Assembly: GCF_014649495.1 (NCBI RefSeq)
Contig: NZ_BMTD01000027.1
Coordinates: forward strand, 32,552-96,551
Direction: 5' to 3'
DNA length: 64,000 nucleotides
Source: Streptomyces filipinensis
GTDB taxonomy: Bacteria; Actinomycetota; Actinomycetes; Streptomycetales; Streptomycetaceae
Below, one piece after another: positions 32,403-42,646 of the stretch. Positions within the stretch are counted from its first letter, which is position 1; every line of letters starts with the position of its first letter. Made by a program: the position numbers and the translations under genes. Below the pieces are notes generated by a model. That model was not told the origin of the DNA and ran no database searches. It saw only the letters and a list, made by a program, of their open reading frames with translations.

Positions 32403-32975
32403 ATGGTCAATCTGACGCGTATCTACACCAGGACCGGCGACAAGGGCACCACCAGCCTCGGTGACATGAGCCGGGTGCCCAAGACGGACCTGAGGATCTC
32501 CGCCTACGCGGACGCCAACGAGGCGAACGCGGTGATCGGCACCGCGATCGCCCTGGGCGGCCTGGAGGCGGAGGTCGTCGCGGTCCTCACCCGCGTCCAG
32601 AACGACCTGTTCGACGTGGGCGCGGACCTGTCGACGCCGGTGGTGGACGACCCGGAGTTCCCGCCGCTCCGGGTGGAGCAGTTCTACATCGACAAGCTGG
32701 AGGCGGACTGCGACCGCTTCAACGAGCGGCTGGAGAAGCTGCGCTCCTTCATCCTGCCCGGCGGCACCCCGGGCGCGGCCCTGCTGCACCAGGCCTGCAC
32801 GGTCGTACGCCGGGCCGAGCGCGCCACCTGGACGGCCCTGGAGGCCCACGGCGAGACGATGAACCCGCTCACCGCGACCTATCTCAACCGGCTGTCCGAC
32901 CTGCTGTTCATCCTGGCCAGGGTGGCGAACAAGGAGACCGGCGACGTGCTGTGGGTGCCGGGCGGGGAGCGTTAG
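32403..32975 (+). CDS. Cob(I)alamin adenosyltransferase, PduO type
   Basis: A 190-residue five-helix-bundle enzyme that transfers the adenosyl group of ATP to cob(I)alamin, making coenzyme B12. The N-terminal ATP-binding motif is TRTGDKGTTSLGD. The conserved VVRRAER and YLNRLSDLLFILAR motifs of the active-site helices are present. It supplies the cofactor needed by IcmA and other mutases. The TAG stop is interleaved with the TAA of the convergent gene (32972-32975). Confidence 0.92.
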   Translation: MVNLTRIYTRTGDKGTTSLGDMSRVPKTDLRISAYADANEANAVIGTAIALGGLEAEVVAVLTRVQNDLFDVGADLSTPVVDDPEFPPLRVEQFYIDKLEADCDRFNERLEKLRSFILPGGTPGAALLHQACTVVRRAERATWTALEAHGETMNPLTATYLNRLSDLLFILARVANKETGDVLWVPGGER

Positions 32976-33505
32976 CGTGCGCGCTTCGGGAACAGCGTGT
33001 AGCTGAGCCCGATCAGCACGTTGATGCCGAGCACCGCGAGCAGCCGGAGCTGCCAGGCCCGCAGGGGATCGGTGTTCCGGCCGTCGCCCACGTACCAGAC
33101 GGCGGCCTGGAGCAGCGCGGCGCCGACCACGCAGGCCAGGATCCAGCGGCCGGCGACCTTCCACTCGTGGACGGTGCGAGCGGTGCCGTACTCCGGGCGC
33201 CGGGGCGGCGGGGGACCGCCGGCGAAGCGGTGGGCCACCCAGGCGTCCGCCCACTTGATCGTGGAGTGGCCGAGGCCGACGGTGAACCCGATGTAGACGG
33301 CGGCCAGCCCGTGGCGCCAGTCGGGTGCGGCCCCGTGCTTGAGGTCGACCGCGGTCACCACGAACAGCACGAGTTCCAGCAGCGGCTCGCACAACAGCAG
33401 CGCGAGACCGGTGCGGGGCATGCGCAGCGCGTAGCGGAAGGTCAGTCCGCCCGCCAGCAGTACCCAGAACGCCACCTCACAGGCGATGATCAGCCCGACG
33501 ATCAC
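32972..33505 (-). CDS. Predicted membrane protein of unknown function
   Basis: 177 residues from a GTG at 33505, chosen for GGGGAG 6 nt upstream. Four to five spans can be seen: 1-20, 29-47, 60-78 (weak), 123-141 and 155-170. A loop at about 93-120 contains a Pro-rich GGPPPPRRPEYG. It resembles integral membrane proteins found next to two-component genes in Streptomyces, but I do not recognise a named family. It is divergent from the histidine kinase. Confidence 0.65.
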   Translation of the reverse strand: MIVGLIIACEVAFWVLLAGGLTFRYALRMPRTGLALLLCEPLLELVLFVVTAVDLKHGAAPDWRHGLAAVYIGFTVGLGHSTIKWADAWVAHRFAGGPPPPRRPEYGTARTVHEWKVAGRWILACVVGAALLQAAVWYVGDGRNTDPLRAWQLRLLAVLGINVLIGLSYTLFPKRAR

Positions 33506-33656
33506 GGTCCACTCCCCTCGTCCACCCCTCAAGCCTCCCGGCGGCCGGGGCGCGGATCATCGTCGGGACGGGCGAATCGGGCGTAAGCGAAAGTTGCAGT
33601 CCAGGACCCTGCCCCGGGAGCACGCGGGCCCCCCGCGGGCCGTGTTGGATGGGGAC

Positions 33657-34853
33657 ATGGCCCTTGCACTCCCCCGCCCCCACCGCGACGACGTGCGGAT
33701 CGCCGTGGGCGGACTGCTCGGCGGCGTACTGCTGTGGACGCTCGGCCTCCACCCGCGTGTGCCCACGGACCCGCTCGTGCTGTGGGCGGCGCCCTGGGCC
33801 CCGCTGGTGCCGCTGGCGGCGACGGCCGCGTGCGAGCCGCTGCGCCGCACCCGGCCCCGCATCGGTCTGCTGGTCGGCACGCTCGCGCTGACCCTGGACA
33901 CGGTGACCCTCGGCAGCATCGCCACCGTCGTGCTGTACACCGACCTGGTGTACGCGGCCGTCCTGTACGGCACCCCGGCCGCCGCCCGCCGCATTCCCTG
34001 GATCACCGGGATGCTGACGGTGCTCGGCGGGGTCGTACCGGCCGCTCTGTGGCGCGATCCGCAGGCGCTGCTGATCGGTGTCGGCATCGGTGTGGTCGCG
34101 CTCGCGCCCGCCGCGACCGGCTCGCTGGTGCGCGACCACCGGGACGCCGCCGAGGCCGCCCGGCTGCGGGCGGAACAGACCGCGCTGCTCGCCGAGATGG
34201 ACCGCACCCAGGCGGTGACCGCCGAACGGGCGCGAATGGCACGGGAGTTGCACGACATGGTGGCCAACCACCTGTCCGCGATCGCCATCCACTCCACGGC
34301 CGCGCTGTCCCTCGACGAGCCCCGGACCTCCCGGGACGCCCTGGCGGTGATCCGGGAGAACAGCGTGGCGGGGCTGGCCGAGATGCGGCGGCTGATCGGC
34401 ATCCTGCGGGACAGCGGCGGTGATCTGGAGCCGGCCGCCACGCCGACGCTCGACGGCCTCGCCGCCCTGGTCGGGGGCGCCCGCGCCAACGGTCTGGACG
34501 TGCGCCTGGACGCCGGTCACGGGCGGGTGCCGGCGCCGGTGGAGCTGGCCGCCTACCGGATCGTGCAGGAGTCGCTGACCAACGCGCTCAAGCACGCGGC
34601 GCCGGGCCCGGTCGGGGTCACCGTGCGGCAGGCCGACGGCACCCTGCACGTGGAGGTCACGAGCCCCTACCGGCCCGGTGACACCCCGCGCGCCCCCGGC
34701 TCGGGTTCCGGGCTCACCGGGATGCGGGAACGGGCGGGCCTGCTCGGCGGCGGCTTCCTGGCCGGTCCCGAGAACGGTGTGTGGGCCGTACGCGCCCGGC
34801 TTCCGCTCACCAAAGGCACCGCAGACGAAACAACCGAAGGAGAGCCCTCGTGA
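33657..34853 (+). CDS. Sensor histidine kinase (NarL/HPK7 type)
   Basis: 398 residues. The N-terminal membrane part has about five spans (15-155). HisKA_3 follows with the phospho-acceptor His199 in MARELHDMVANHL, then a HATPase_c domain with YRIVQESLTNALKHA (N-box) and GSGSGLTGMRERA (G-box). The large sensor loop of many kinases is missing, so it probably senses within the membrane. The stop overlaps the GTG of the response regulator. The inducing signal is unknown. Confidence 0.88.
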   Translation: MALALPRPHRDDVRIAVGGLLGGVLLWTLGLHPRVPTDPLVLWAAPWAPLVPLAATAACEPLRRTRPRIGLLVGTLALTLDTVTLGSIATVVLYTDLVYAAVLYGTPAAARRIPWITGMLTVLGGVVPAALWRDPQALLIGVGIGVVALAPAATGSLVRDHRDAAEAARLRAEQTALLAEMDRTQAVTAERARMARELHDMVANHLSAIAIHSTAALSLDEPRTSRDALAVIRENSVAGLAEMRRLIGILRDSGGDLEPAATPTLDGLAALVGGARANGLDVRLDAGHGRVPAPVELAAYRIVQESLTNALKHAAPGPVGVTVRQADGTLHVEVTSPYRPGDTPRAPGSGSGLTGMRERAGLLGGGFLAGPENGVWAVRARLPLTKGTADETTEGEPS

Positions 34854-35491
34854 TCCGTGTCCTGGTCGCCGAGGACCAGTCAGCCGTCCGCGCCGGGCTC
34901 GTCCTGATCCTGCGCAGCGCGCCCGACATCGAGGTGGCCGGGGAGGCGGCGGACGGTGAGCGGGCGGTCGAGCTGGCCCGGGAGCTGCGGCCGGACCTGG
35001 TGCTGATGGACGTGCAGATGCCGCGTCTGGACGGGGTGTCGGCGACCCGGCAGATCGTGGCGGAGGGGGTCGCGGACGTGCTCGTGCTGACCACCTTCGA
35101 CCTGGACGAGTACGTGTTCGGGGCGCTGCGGGCCGGGGCGGCCGGGTTTCTGCTGAAGAACACCGAGGCGCGGGATCTGCTGGAGGCGGTGCGGACGGTG
35201 GCGCGCGGCGAGGGCGTCGTCGCGCCCGCGGTGACCCGGCGGCTGATCGCCGAGTTCGCGGCCGGCCCGGCACGGGAGACGAAGGCCGATCCGGCCGTGC
35301 TGGACCCGCTGACCCGGCGCGAGCGGGAGGTGCTGTCCTGCGTCGGCCAGGGGCTGTCGAACGCCGAGATCGCCGAGCGGTTGCGGATGGCCGAGGGCAC
35401 GGTGAAGACCCACGTCAGCCGGCTGCTGGCCAAGCTGGGGCTGCGCAGCCGGGTCCAAGCCGCCGTACTCGCGCAGGAGTTGGGGATCTAG
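34850..35491 (+). CDS. LuxR/NarL family response regulator
   Basis: 213 residues from the GTG at 34850 (GAAGGAG 7 nt upstream), overlapping the kinase stop. The receiver domain has the acidic pocket AED, phospho-acceptor Asp54 (LVLMDVQMPRLDG) and the Lys of FLLKN. The GerE/LuxR HTH is at about 145-205 (LTRREREVLSCVGQGLSNAEIAERL, GTVKTHVSRLLAKLGL). It sits 133 bp upstream of the chitinase gene on the same strand; in S. lividans and S. coelicolor chiC is known to have regulatory genes of this type nearby, so control of the chitinase is plausible. Confidence 0.9.
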   Translation: MIRVLVAEDQSAVRAGLVLILRSAPDIEVAGEAADGERAVELARELRPDLVLMDVQMPRLDGVSATRQIVAEGVADVLVLTTFDLDEYVFGALRAGAAGFLLKNTEARDLLEAVRTVARGEGVVAPAVTRRLIAEFAAGPARETKADPAVLDPLTRREREVLSCVGQGLSNAEIAERLRMAEGTVKTHVSRLLAKLGLRSRVQAAVLAQELGI

Positions 35492-35507
35492 CGAGACACC
35501 GGACAAC

Positions 35508-35549
35508 TGGTCCAGACCTATTGACCTGTGGTCCAGACCTTTCTACTCT
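35508..35549 (+). promoter_or_regulatory. Chitinase promoter with 12-bp direct repeats (DasR-type sites)
   Basis: TGGTCCAGACCT occurs twice (35508-35519 and 35529-35540), 21 bp apart. TTGACC (35521-35526) and TACTCT (35544-35549) form a promoter with a 17-bp spacer; the second repeat lies within the spacer. This is the classical Streptomyces chitinase promoter arrangement for chitin induction and glucose repression. The first repeat also matches the DasR element ACTGGTCTAGACCACT at 13 of 16 positions. Confidence 0.85.
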
Positions 35550-35624
35550 CGCAGCACCGTGGGCGTGGAGGCTCAGTCATGCCCACGCCGTCCCTGACAT
35601 CCCTCCCTACCGAGGAGGCGCAGC

Positions 35625-37445
<1,821 letters not shown>

Positions 37446-37453
37446 AAGAGCCG

Positions 37454-37900
37454 CTAAGCGACGTTGACGCGCTGTCCGGGCGGGGCTGCCTCCAGCCACG
37501 CGAGGAATCCGGTCAGCGCGTCTTCGCTCATGGCGAGTTCGAGGCGCGTGCCCCGATGGGTACAGGCGAGGACCACCGCGTCGGAGAGCAGCGCCAGTTC
37601 CTCCTCGCCCTCGGGCAGCCGGCGGCCGGCCACCTCGATGGCGGCGCGCTCCAGGGTGCGGCGCGGGCGGAAGGCGTAGGAGAAGACGCGGTACCACTCG
37701 ATACGGTCGCCGTTGTAGCGGGCGACGCCGTAGGACCAGCCCTTGCCGTTGGCATCCGGTTTCTCGGCCACGTCCCAGCGCAGGGAACAGTCGAAGGTGC
37801 CGCCGGAGCGCTGGATGAGTCTGCGGCGCAGGCCGAACAGAAACAGTCCCACCACCACGAGCGCGACCACGATCCCGCACACAGTCAGAGCGAGGACCAT
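37454..37900 (-). CDS. DUF2550 family protein, single-span membrane anchor
   Basis: 148 residues from the ATG at 37900 (GGAGG 9 nt upstream; a GTG at 37906 is possible). Residues 2-24 are one membrane span (VLALTVCGIVVALVVVGLFLFG). The rest is a soluble PH-like domain (GTFDCSLRWDV...GWSYGVARYNGDRIEWYRVFSY). DUF2550 genes sit just downstream of atpC in many actinobacteria, including mycobacteria; function unknown. It is separated from atpC by a terminator. Confidence 0.82.
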   Translation of the reverse strand: MVLALTVCGIVVALVVVGLFLFGLRRRLIQRSGGTFDCSLRWDVAEKPDANGKGWSYGVARYNGDRIEWYRVFSYAFRPRRTLERAAIEVAGRRLPEGEEELALLSDAVVLACTHRGTRLELAMSEDALTGFLAWLEAAPPGQRVNVA

Positions 37901-37975
37901 CGGCACCGACCTCCTCGTCTCCTAGGAACTGCTTCTGTGACTTCGTAATGAAACGGAAAAAACACCTACATCTGC

Positions 37976-38022
37976 CTCAGCCGCGACCGGCACCGGATTG
38001 CTCCGGGCCGGCCGCGGCTGAG
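37976..38022 (-). terminator. Terminator after atpC
   Basis: CTCAGCCGCG (37976-37985) and CGCGGCTGAG (38013-38022) pair perfectly, with inner CCGG/CCGG pairing. On the minus strand a TTTTTT run follows about 11 nt later. This ends the ATP synthase operon. Confidence 0.8.
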
Positions 38023-38045
38023 TGACGTCATACCGCGCGCTGGAC

Positions 38046-38420
38046 TCAGCGCGCCGCCGCCGCGCGGAGGCGGACGTCCGCGCGACGCTCGGCGGCGGCG
38101 TCGCCCTCCGCCTTCGCGCGCTCCAGCTCCCGCTCCGTGCGCTGGACATCGATCTCGTCCGACAGCTCGGCGATCTCGGCCAGCAGCGACAGCTTGTTGT
38201 CCGCGAACGAGATGAAACCGCCGTGCACCGCGGCGACGACCGTTCCACCGTCACTCGTCCGGATGGTCACCGGGCCCGACTCCAGCACACCGAGCAGCGG
38301 CTGGTGACCGGGCATGACGCCGATGTCGCCGGACGTGGTGCGCGCGACGACCAGGGTGGCCTCGCCGGACCAGACCTGGCGGTCGGCGGCGACCAGCTCG
38401 ACGTGCAGCTCAGCAGCCAA
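38046..38420 (-). CDS. atpC: ATP synthase epsilon subunit
   Basis: A 124-residue F1 central-stalk subunit. The N-terminal beta-sandwich (AELHVELVAADRQVWSGEA, SGDIGVMPGHQPLLGVL) is followed by the C-terminal helical hairpin (EIDVQRTERELERAKAEGDA), which regulates ATP hydrolysis. It is the last gene of the atp operon, separated from atpD by 118 bp that contain two hairpins. Confidence 0.95.
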   Translation of the reverse strand: MAAELHVELVAADRQVWSGEATLVVARTTSGDIGVMPGHQPLLGVLESGPVTIRTSDGGTVVAAVHGGFISFADNKLSLLAEIAELSDEIDVQRTERELERAKAEGDAAAERRADVRLRAAAAR

Positions 38421-38439
38421 GAGTGGCTCCTCGGGTCAC

Positions 38440-38461
38440 CACCCGGCGGTTCTGCCGGGTG
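38440..38461 (-). terminator. Hairpin just upstream of atpC
   Basis: CACCCGGC (38440-38447) pairs with GCCGGGTG (38454-38461) around a 6-nt loop, about 20 nt before the atpC ATG. It may affect atpC translation or mRNA stability rather than terminate. Confidence 0.4.
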
Positions 38462-38490
38462 TTGGGGTCAATTCTAAAGGGCGTGGGAGA

Positions 38491-38513
38491 GGGGGCGGGA
38501 CGGACCCGCCCCC
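38491..38513 (-). terminator. Strong hairpin between atpD and atpC
   Basis: GGGGGCGGG (38491-38499) and CCCGCCCCC (38505-38513) form a 9-bp all-G/C stem with a 5-nt loop, about 26 nt after the atpD stop. It could attenuate transcription into atpC or stabilise the upstream message. Confidence 0.6.
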
Positions 38514-38538
38514 TCACGACTCAGGCAGGTGCCTGGAG

Positions 38539-39975
38539 TCAGGAGACGCCCAGCTCCTTGGCGTTGTTCTTCAGGTCCTCAAGACCACCGCACATGAAGA
38601 ACGCCTGCTCCGGGAAGTGGTCGAACTCGCCGTCGCAGATGGCGTTGAACGCCGCGATCGACTCGTCGAGCGGCACGTCCGAACCGTCCACGCCGGTGAA
38701 CTGCTTGGCGACGTGGGTGTTCTGGGACAGGAAGCGCTCCACACGACGGGCACGGTGGACGACGAGCTTGTCCTCCTCGCCGAGCTCGTCGATACCGAGG
38801 ATCGCGATGATGTCCTGGAGGTCCTTGTACTTCTGGAGGATCGTCTTCACGCGCATGGCCGCGTTGTAGTGATCCGCCGCGATGTAGCGCGGGTCCAGGA
38901 TGCGGGACGTGGAGTCCAGCGGGTCCACGGCCGGGTAGATGCCCTTCTCGGAGATCGGACGGGACAGAACCGTCGTCGCGTCGAGGTGGGCGAAGGTGGT
39001 GGCCGGGGCCGGGTCGGTCAGGTCGTCCGCGGGGACGTAGATCGCCTGCATCGAGGTGATCGAGTGACCACGGGTCGACGTGATGCGCTCCTGCAGGAGG
39101 CCCATCTCGTCGGCCAGGTTCGGCTGGTAACCCACCGCGGACGGCATACGGCCGAGCAGCGTGGAGACCTCGGAACCGGCCTGCGTGAAGCGGAAGATGT
39201 TGTCGATGAAGAACAGCACGTCCTGCTTCTGGACGTCACGGAAGTACTCGGCCATGGTGAGGCCGGCCAGCGCGACGCGCAGACGGGTGCCCGGGGGCTC
39301 GTCCATCTGACCGAAGACCAGAGCGGTCTTGTCGATGACGCCGGAGTCCGACATCTCCTCGATCAGGTCGTTGCCCTCACGGGTGCGCTCACCGACACCG
39401 GCGAACACGGAGACACCGTCGTGGTTGTTGGCGACACGGTAGATCATCTCCTGGATGAGCACCGTCTTGCCGACGCCGGCGCCGCCGAACAGGCCGATCT
39501 TGCCGCCCTTGACGTACGGGGTCAGCAGGTCGATGACCTTGACGCCGGTCTCGAACATCTCGGTCTTCGACTCGAGCTCGTCGAAGTTCGGCGCCTTGCG
39601 GTGGATGCCCCAGCGCTCGCCCTCGTACTGCTCGTCGACGTTCAGCACCTCACCGAGGGTGTTGAACACCTTGCCCTTGGTGAAGTCGCCGACGGGCACC
39701 GTGATGGAGTTGCCGGTGTCCGTCACCGGGGCCTGGCGGACCAGGCCGTCGGTCGGCTGCATGGAGATGGTGCGGACCAGGCCGTCACCCAGGTGCTGGG
39801 CGACCTCCAGGGTCAGCGTCTTCTTCTCGCCCGCGTTCGCCGGGTCGGCGACCTCGACGTGCAGGGCGTTGTAGATCTCCGGCATCGCGTCGACGGGGAA
39901 CTCCACGTCGACGACCGGGCCGATGACCCGGGCGACGCGGCCCGTAGCCGTCGCGGTCTCAACAGTGGTGGTCAT
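38539..39975 (-). CDS. atpD: ATP synthase beta subunit
   Basis: A 478-residue catalytic F1 subunit. The beta-barrel N-terminal domain is at 10-85, and the nucleotide-binding domain has Walker A GGAGVGKT (164-171) and the GERTREG catalytic-Glu region. The DELSEEDK-like motif near the C-terminus appears as DELGEEDK. The ATG overlaps the last base of the atpG stop. Complete and typical. Confidence 0.97.
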   Translation of the reverse strand: MTTTVETATATGRVARVIGPVVDVEFPVDAMPEIYNALHVEVADPANAGEKKTLTLEVAQHLGDGLVRTISMQPTDGLVRQAPVTDTGNSITVPVGDFTKGKVFNTLGEVLNVDEQYEGERWGIHRKAPNFDELESKTEMFETGVKVIDLLTPYVKGGKIGLFGGAGVGKTVLIQEMIYRVANNHDGVSVFAGVGERTREGNDLIEEMSDSGVIDKTALVFGQMDEPPGTRLRVALAGLTMAEYFRDVQKQDVLFFIDNIFRFTQAGSEVSTLLGRMPSAVGYQPNLADEMGLLQERITSTRGHSITSMQAIYVPADDLTDPAPATTFAHLDATTVLSRPISEKGIYPAVDPLDSTSRILDPRYIAADHYNAAMRVKTILQKYKDLQDIIAILGIDELGEEDKLVVHRARRVERFLSQNTHVAKQFTGVDGSDVPLDESIAAFNAICDGEFDHFPEQAFFMCGGLEDLKNNAKELGVS

Positions 39976-40892
39976 TATCGGTCACTCCCCGCGGTCGCGT
40001 CGGCCAGGGCGCTCGCGCCACCGACGATCTCGCTGATTTCCTGGGTGATTTCGGCCTGGCGGGCCGCGTTGGCAAGACGGGAGAGCGTGTTGATCAGCTC
40101 GCCCGCGTTGTCGGTGGCCGACTTCATCGCGCGCCGCGTGGCGGCGTGCTTCGAAGCGGCCGACTGGAGCAGCGCGTTGTAGATCCGGCTCTCCACGTAG
40201 CGCGGCAGCAGGGCGTCGAGGACGTCCTCCGCCGACGGCTCGAAGTCGTACAGCGGGAGGATCTCGCCCTTGGGGTGAGCCTCCTCGGCGACCTCTTCGA
40301 GGCGCAGCGGCAGCAGCCGGGCGTCCAGCGCCGTCTGCGTCATCATCGAGACGAACTCGGTGAAGACGATGTGGAGTTCATCCACACCACCGTCGGCCGT
40401 GTCCTTCTCGATCGCCTCGATCAGGGGCGCCGCGACCTTCTTGGCGTCCGCGTACGTCGGCTCGTCCGTGAAGCCCGTGAACGACTCCGCGATCTTGCGC
40501 TCGCGGAAGTTGTAGTGGGCGACACCGCGGCGGCCGACGATGTACGTGTCGACCTGCTTGCCGTCGCGCTCCAGGCGCTCGGTCAGCTGCTCCGCCGTCT
40601 TGATGGCGTTGGAGTTGAAGGCGCCGGCCAGGCCGCGGTCGCTCGTGAGGAGCAGGACCGCGGCACGGGTCGGGTTCTCCGTCTCCGTGGTGAGCGGGTG
40701 CTTGGTGTTCGAACCGGTGCCGACCGCCGTGACCGCGCGCGTCAGCTCGGTCGCGTAGGGCGTGGAGGCCGCCACCTTGCGCTGCGCCTTGACGACGCGC
40801 GAGGCGGCGATCATCTCCATCGCCTTGGTGATCTTCTTGGTCGCGCTGACGGATCGGATGCGACGCTTGTAGACCCGGAGCTGGGCTCCCAT
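39975..40892 (-). CDS. atpG: ATP synthase gamma subunit
   Basis: A 305-residue rotor subunit. Long terminal helices are visible: VYKRRIRSVSATKKITKAMEMIAASRV at the N-terminus and AMKSATDNAGELINTLSRLANAARQAEITQEI at the C-terminus. The middle Rossmann-like part includes LTSDRGLAGAFN. It follows atpA by 21 bp. Confidence 0.97.
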   Translation of the reverse strand: MGAQLRVYKRRIRSVSATKKITKAMEMIAASRVVKAQRKVAASTPYATELTRAVTAVGTGSNTKHPLTTETENPTRAAVLLLTSDRGLAGAFNSNAIKTAEQLTERLERDGKQVDTYIVGRRGVAHYNFRERKIAESFTGFTDEPTYADAKKVAAPLIEAIEKDTADGGVDELHIVFTEFVSMMTQTALDARLLPLRLEEVAEEAHPKGEILPLYDFEPSAEDVLDALLPRYVESRIYNALLQSAASKHAATRRAMKSATDNAGELINTLSRLANAARQAEITQEISEIVGGASALADATAGSDR

Positions 40893-40913
40893 GAGTCAGG
40901 TCCCTTCCTTACG

Positions 40914-42506
40914 TCACTTGGCGGCAGCGGCAGGAACGTCCTCGCCGAGCAGCTTGCCGTCCGAGGTCTCGAACTGCTTCTTGAACTCGGCCACCGCGTC
41001 GTCGATCGCCTGGATCGTGTCGTTCGACATCTTCGCGCCCTCCTTGATGGAGGTCATCAGGCCCTGGTGCTTCCGGTGCAGGAAGTCGATCAGTTCCTTC
41101 TCGAAGCGGCGGATGTCGGCGACCGGCACGTCGTCCATACGGCCGTTGGTGCCGGCCCAGACGGAGACGACCTGGTCCTCGGTGGCCATCGGCTGGTACT
41201 GGTCCTGCTTGAGCAGCTCGACCATGCGCGAACCGCGCTCCAGCTGGGCCTTGGAGGCCGCGTCCAGGTCGGAACCGAAGGCGGCGAACGCCTCCAGCTC
41301 ACGGAACTGGGCGAGGTCCACACGGAGGCGGCCGGAGACCTGGCGCATCGCCTTGTGCTGGGCGGAACCACCGACTCGGGAGACGGAGATACCGACGTTC
41401 AGCGCGGGACGCTGACCGGCGTTGAACAGGTCCGACTCCAGGAAGCACTGGCCGTCGGTGATGGAGATGACGTTGGTCGGGATGAACGCCGAGACGTCGT
41501 TGGCCTTGGTCTCGACGATCGGCAGACCGGTCATCGAACCGGCACCCATGTCGTCGGAGAGCTTGGCGCAGCGCTCCAGCAGCCGGGAGTGCAGGTAGAA
41601 GACGTCACCCGGGTAGGCCTCACGGCCCGGCGGGCGGCGCAGCAGCAGGGACACGGCGCGGTAGGCGTCGGCCTGCTTCGACAGGTCGTCGAAGATGATG
41701 AGGACGTGCTTGCCCTCGTACATCCACTGCTGGCCGATGGCCGAACCGGTGTACGGCGCCAGGTACTTGAAGCCGGCCGGGTCGGACGCCGGGGCGGCGA
41801 CGATGGTCGTGTACTCCAGGGCGCCGTTCTCCTCCAGCGCGCGGCGCACGCCGGCGATGGTGGAGCCCTTCTGGCCGATGGCGACGTAGATGCAGCGGAC
41901 CTGCTTCTTCGGGTCGCCGGTGCGCCAGTTGTCGCGCTGGTTGATGATCGTGTCGACGGCCAGGGCGGTCTTGCCGGTCTGGCGGTCACCGATGATCAGC
42001 TGACGCTGACCACGGCCGATCGGGGTCATCGCGTCGACGGCCTTGTAGCCGGTCTCCATCGGCTCGTGCACCGACTTGCGCTGCATGACCGTGGGGGCCT
42101 GCAGCTCAAGGGCGCGGCGGCCGGACGTCTCGATCTCGCCGAGGCCGTCGATCGGGTTGCCGAGCGGGTCGACGACACGGCCGAGGTAGCCCTCGCCGAC
42201 CGCGACGGAGAGGACCTCACCGGTGCGCGTGACCGGCTGACCCTCCTCGATGCCGCTGAACTCACCGAGGACGATGGCACCGATCTCGCGCTCCTCAAGG
42301 TTGAGGGCGAGGCCGAGGGTGCCGTCCTCGAACTTCAGCAGTTCGTTGGCCATGGCCGAGGGAAGACCCTCGATCTTCGCGATGCCGTCGCCGGCAAGGG
42401 TGACCGTACCGACCTCCTCGCGCGAGGCCGCGTCCGGCTTGTACGACTGGACAAAGTTCTCCAGCGCGTCCCGGATCTCCTCCGGCCGGATCGTGAGCTC
42501 CGCCAT
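40914..42506 (-). CDS. atpA: ATP synthase alpha subunit
   Basis: 530 residues from the ATG at 42506 (MAELTIRPEEIRDALENF). The non-catalytic nucleotide site has Walker A GDRQTGKT (173-180). The arginine-finger region ALNVGISVSRVGGSAQ is present. The last 20 residues extend past the usual C-terminus into Ala-rich sequence. It is preceded by a 140-bp gap with hairpins after atpH. Confidence 0.97.
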   Translation of the reverse strand: MAELTIRPEEIRDALENFVQSYKPDAASREEVGTVTLAGDGIAKIEGLPSAMANELLKFEDGTLGLALNLEEREIGAIVLGEFSGIEEGQPVTRTGEVLSVAVGEGYLGRVVDPLGNPIDGLGEIETSGRRALELQAPTVMQRKSVHEPMETGYKAVDAMTPIGRGQRQLIIGDRQTGKTALAVDTIINQRDNWRTGDPKKQVRCIYVAIGQKGSTIAGVRRALEENGALEYTTIVAAPASDPAGFKYLAPYTGSAIGQQWMYEGKHVLIIFDDLSKQADAYRAVSLLLRRPPGREAYPGDVFYLHSRLLERCAKLSDDMGAGSMTGLPIVETKANDVSAFIPTNVISITDGQCFLESDLFNAGQRPALNVGISVSRVGGSAQHKAMRQVSGRLRVDLAQFRELEAFAAFGSDLDAASKAQLERGSRMVELLKQDQYQPMATEDQVVSVWAGTNGRMDDVPVADIRRFEKELIDFLHRKHQGLMTSIKEGAKMSNDTIQAIDDAVAEFKKQFETSDGKLLGEDVPAAAAK

Positions 42507-42590
42507 CTGGGTTCCCTGCTCTCCTTGTTGGGCCCGAAGTTTCACTTGGGGGGGATGGGGACTCCCCCCTGTAAGAGGTGAATCCTCTGC

Positions 42591-42609
42591 ACGGCCCAAC
42601 CAGGGCCGT
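42591..42609 (-). other. Hairpin in the atpH-atpA gap
   Basis: ACGGCCC (42591-42597) and GGGCCGT (42603-42609) pair perfectly around AACCA. A G-run/C-run pair (42548-42578) lies beside it. These sit in the middle of the operon, so mRNA processing or attenuation is more likely than full termination. Confidence 0.4.
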
Positions 42610-42646
42610 AAGTACGTACTGCTTTTCTCGAACGGTCGAGTTGCTG

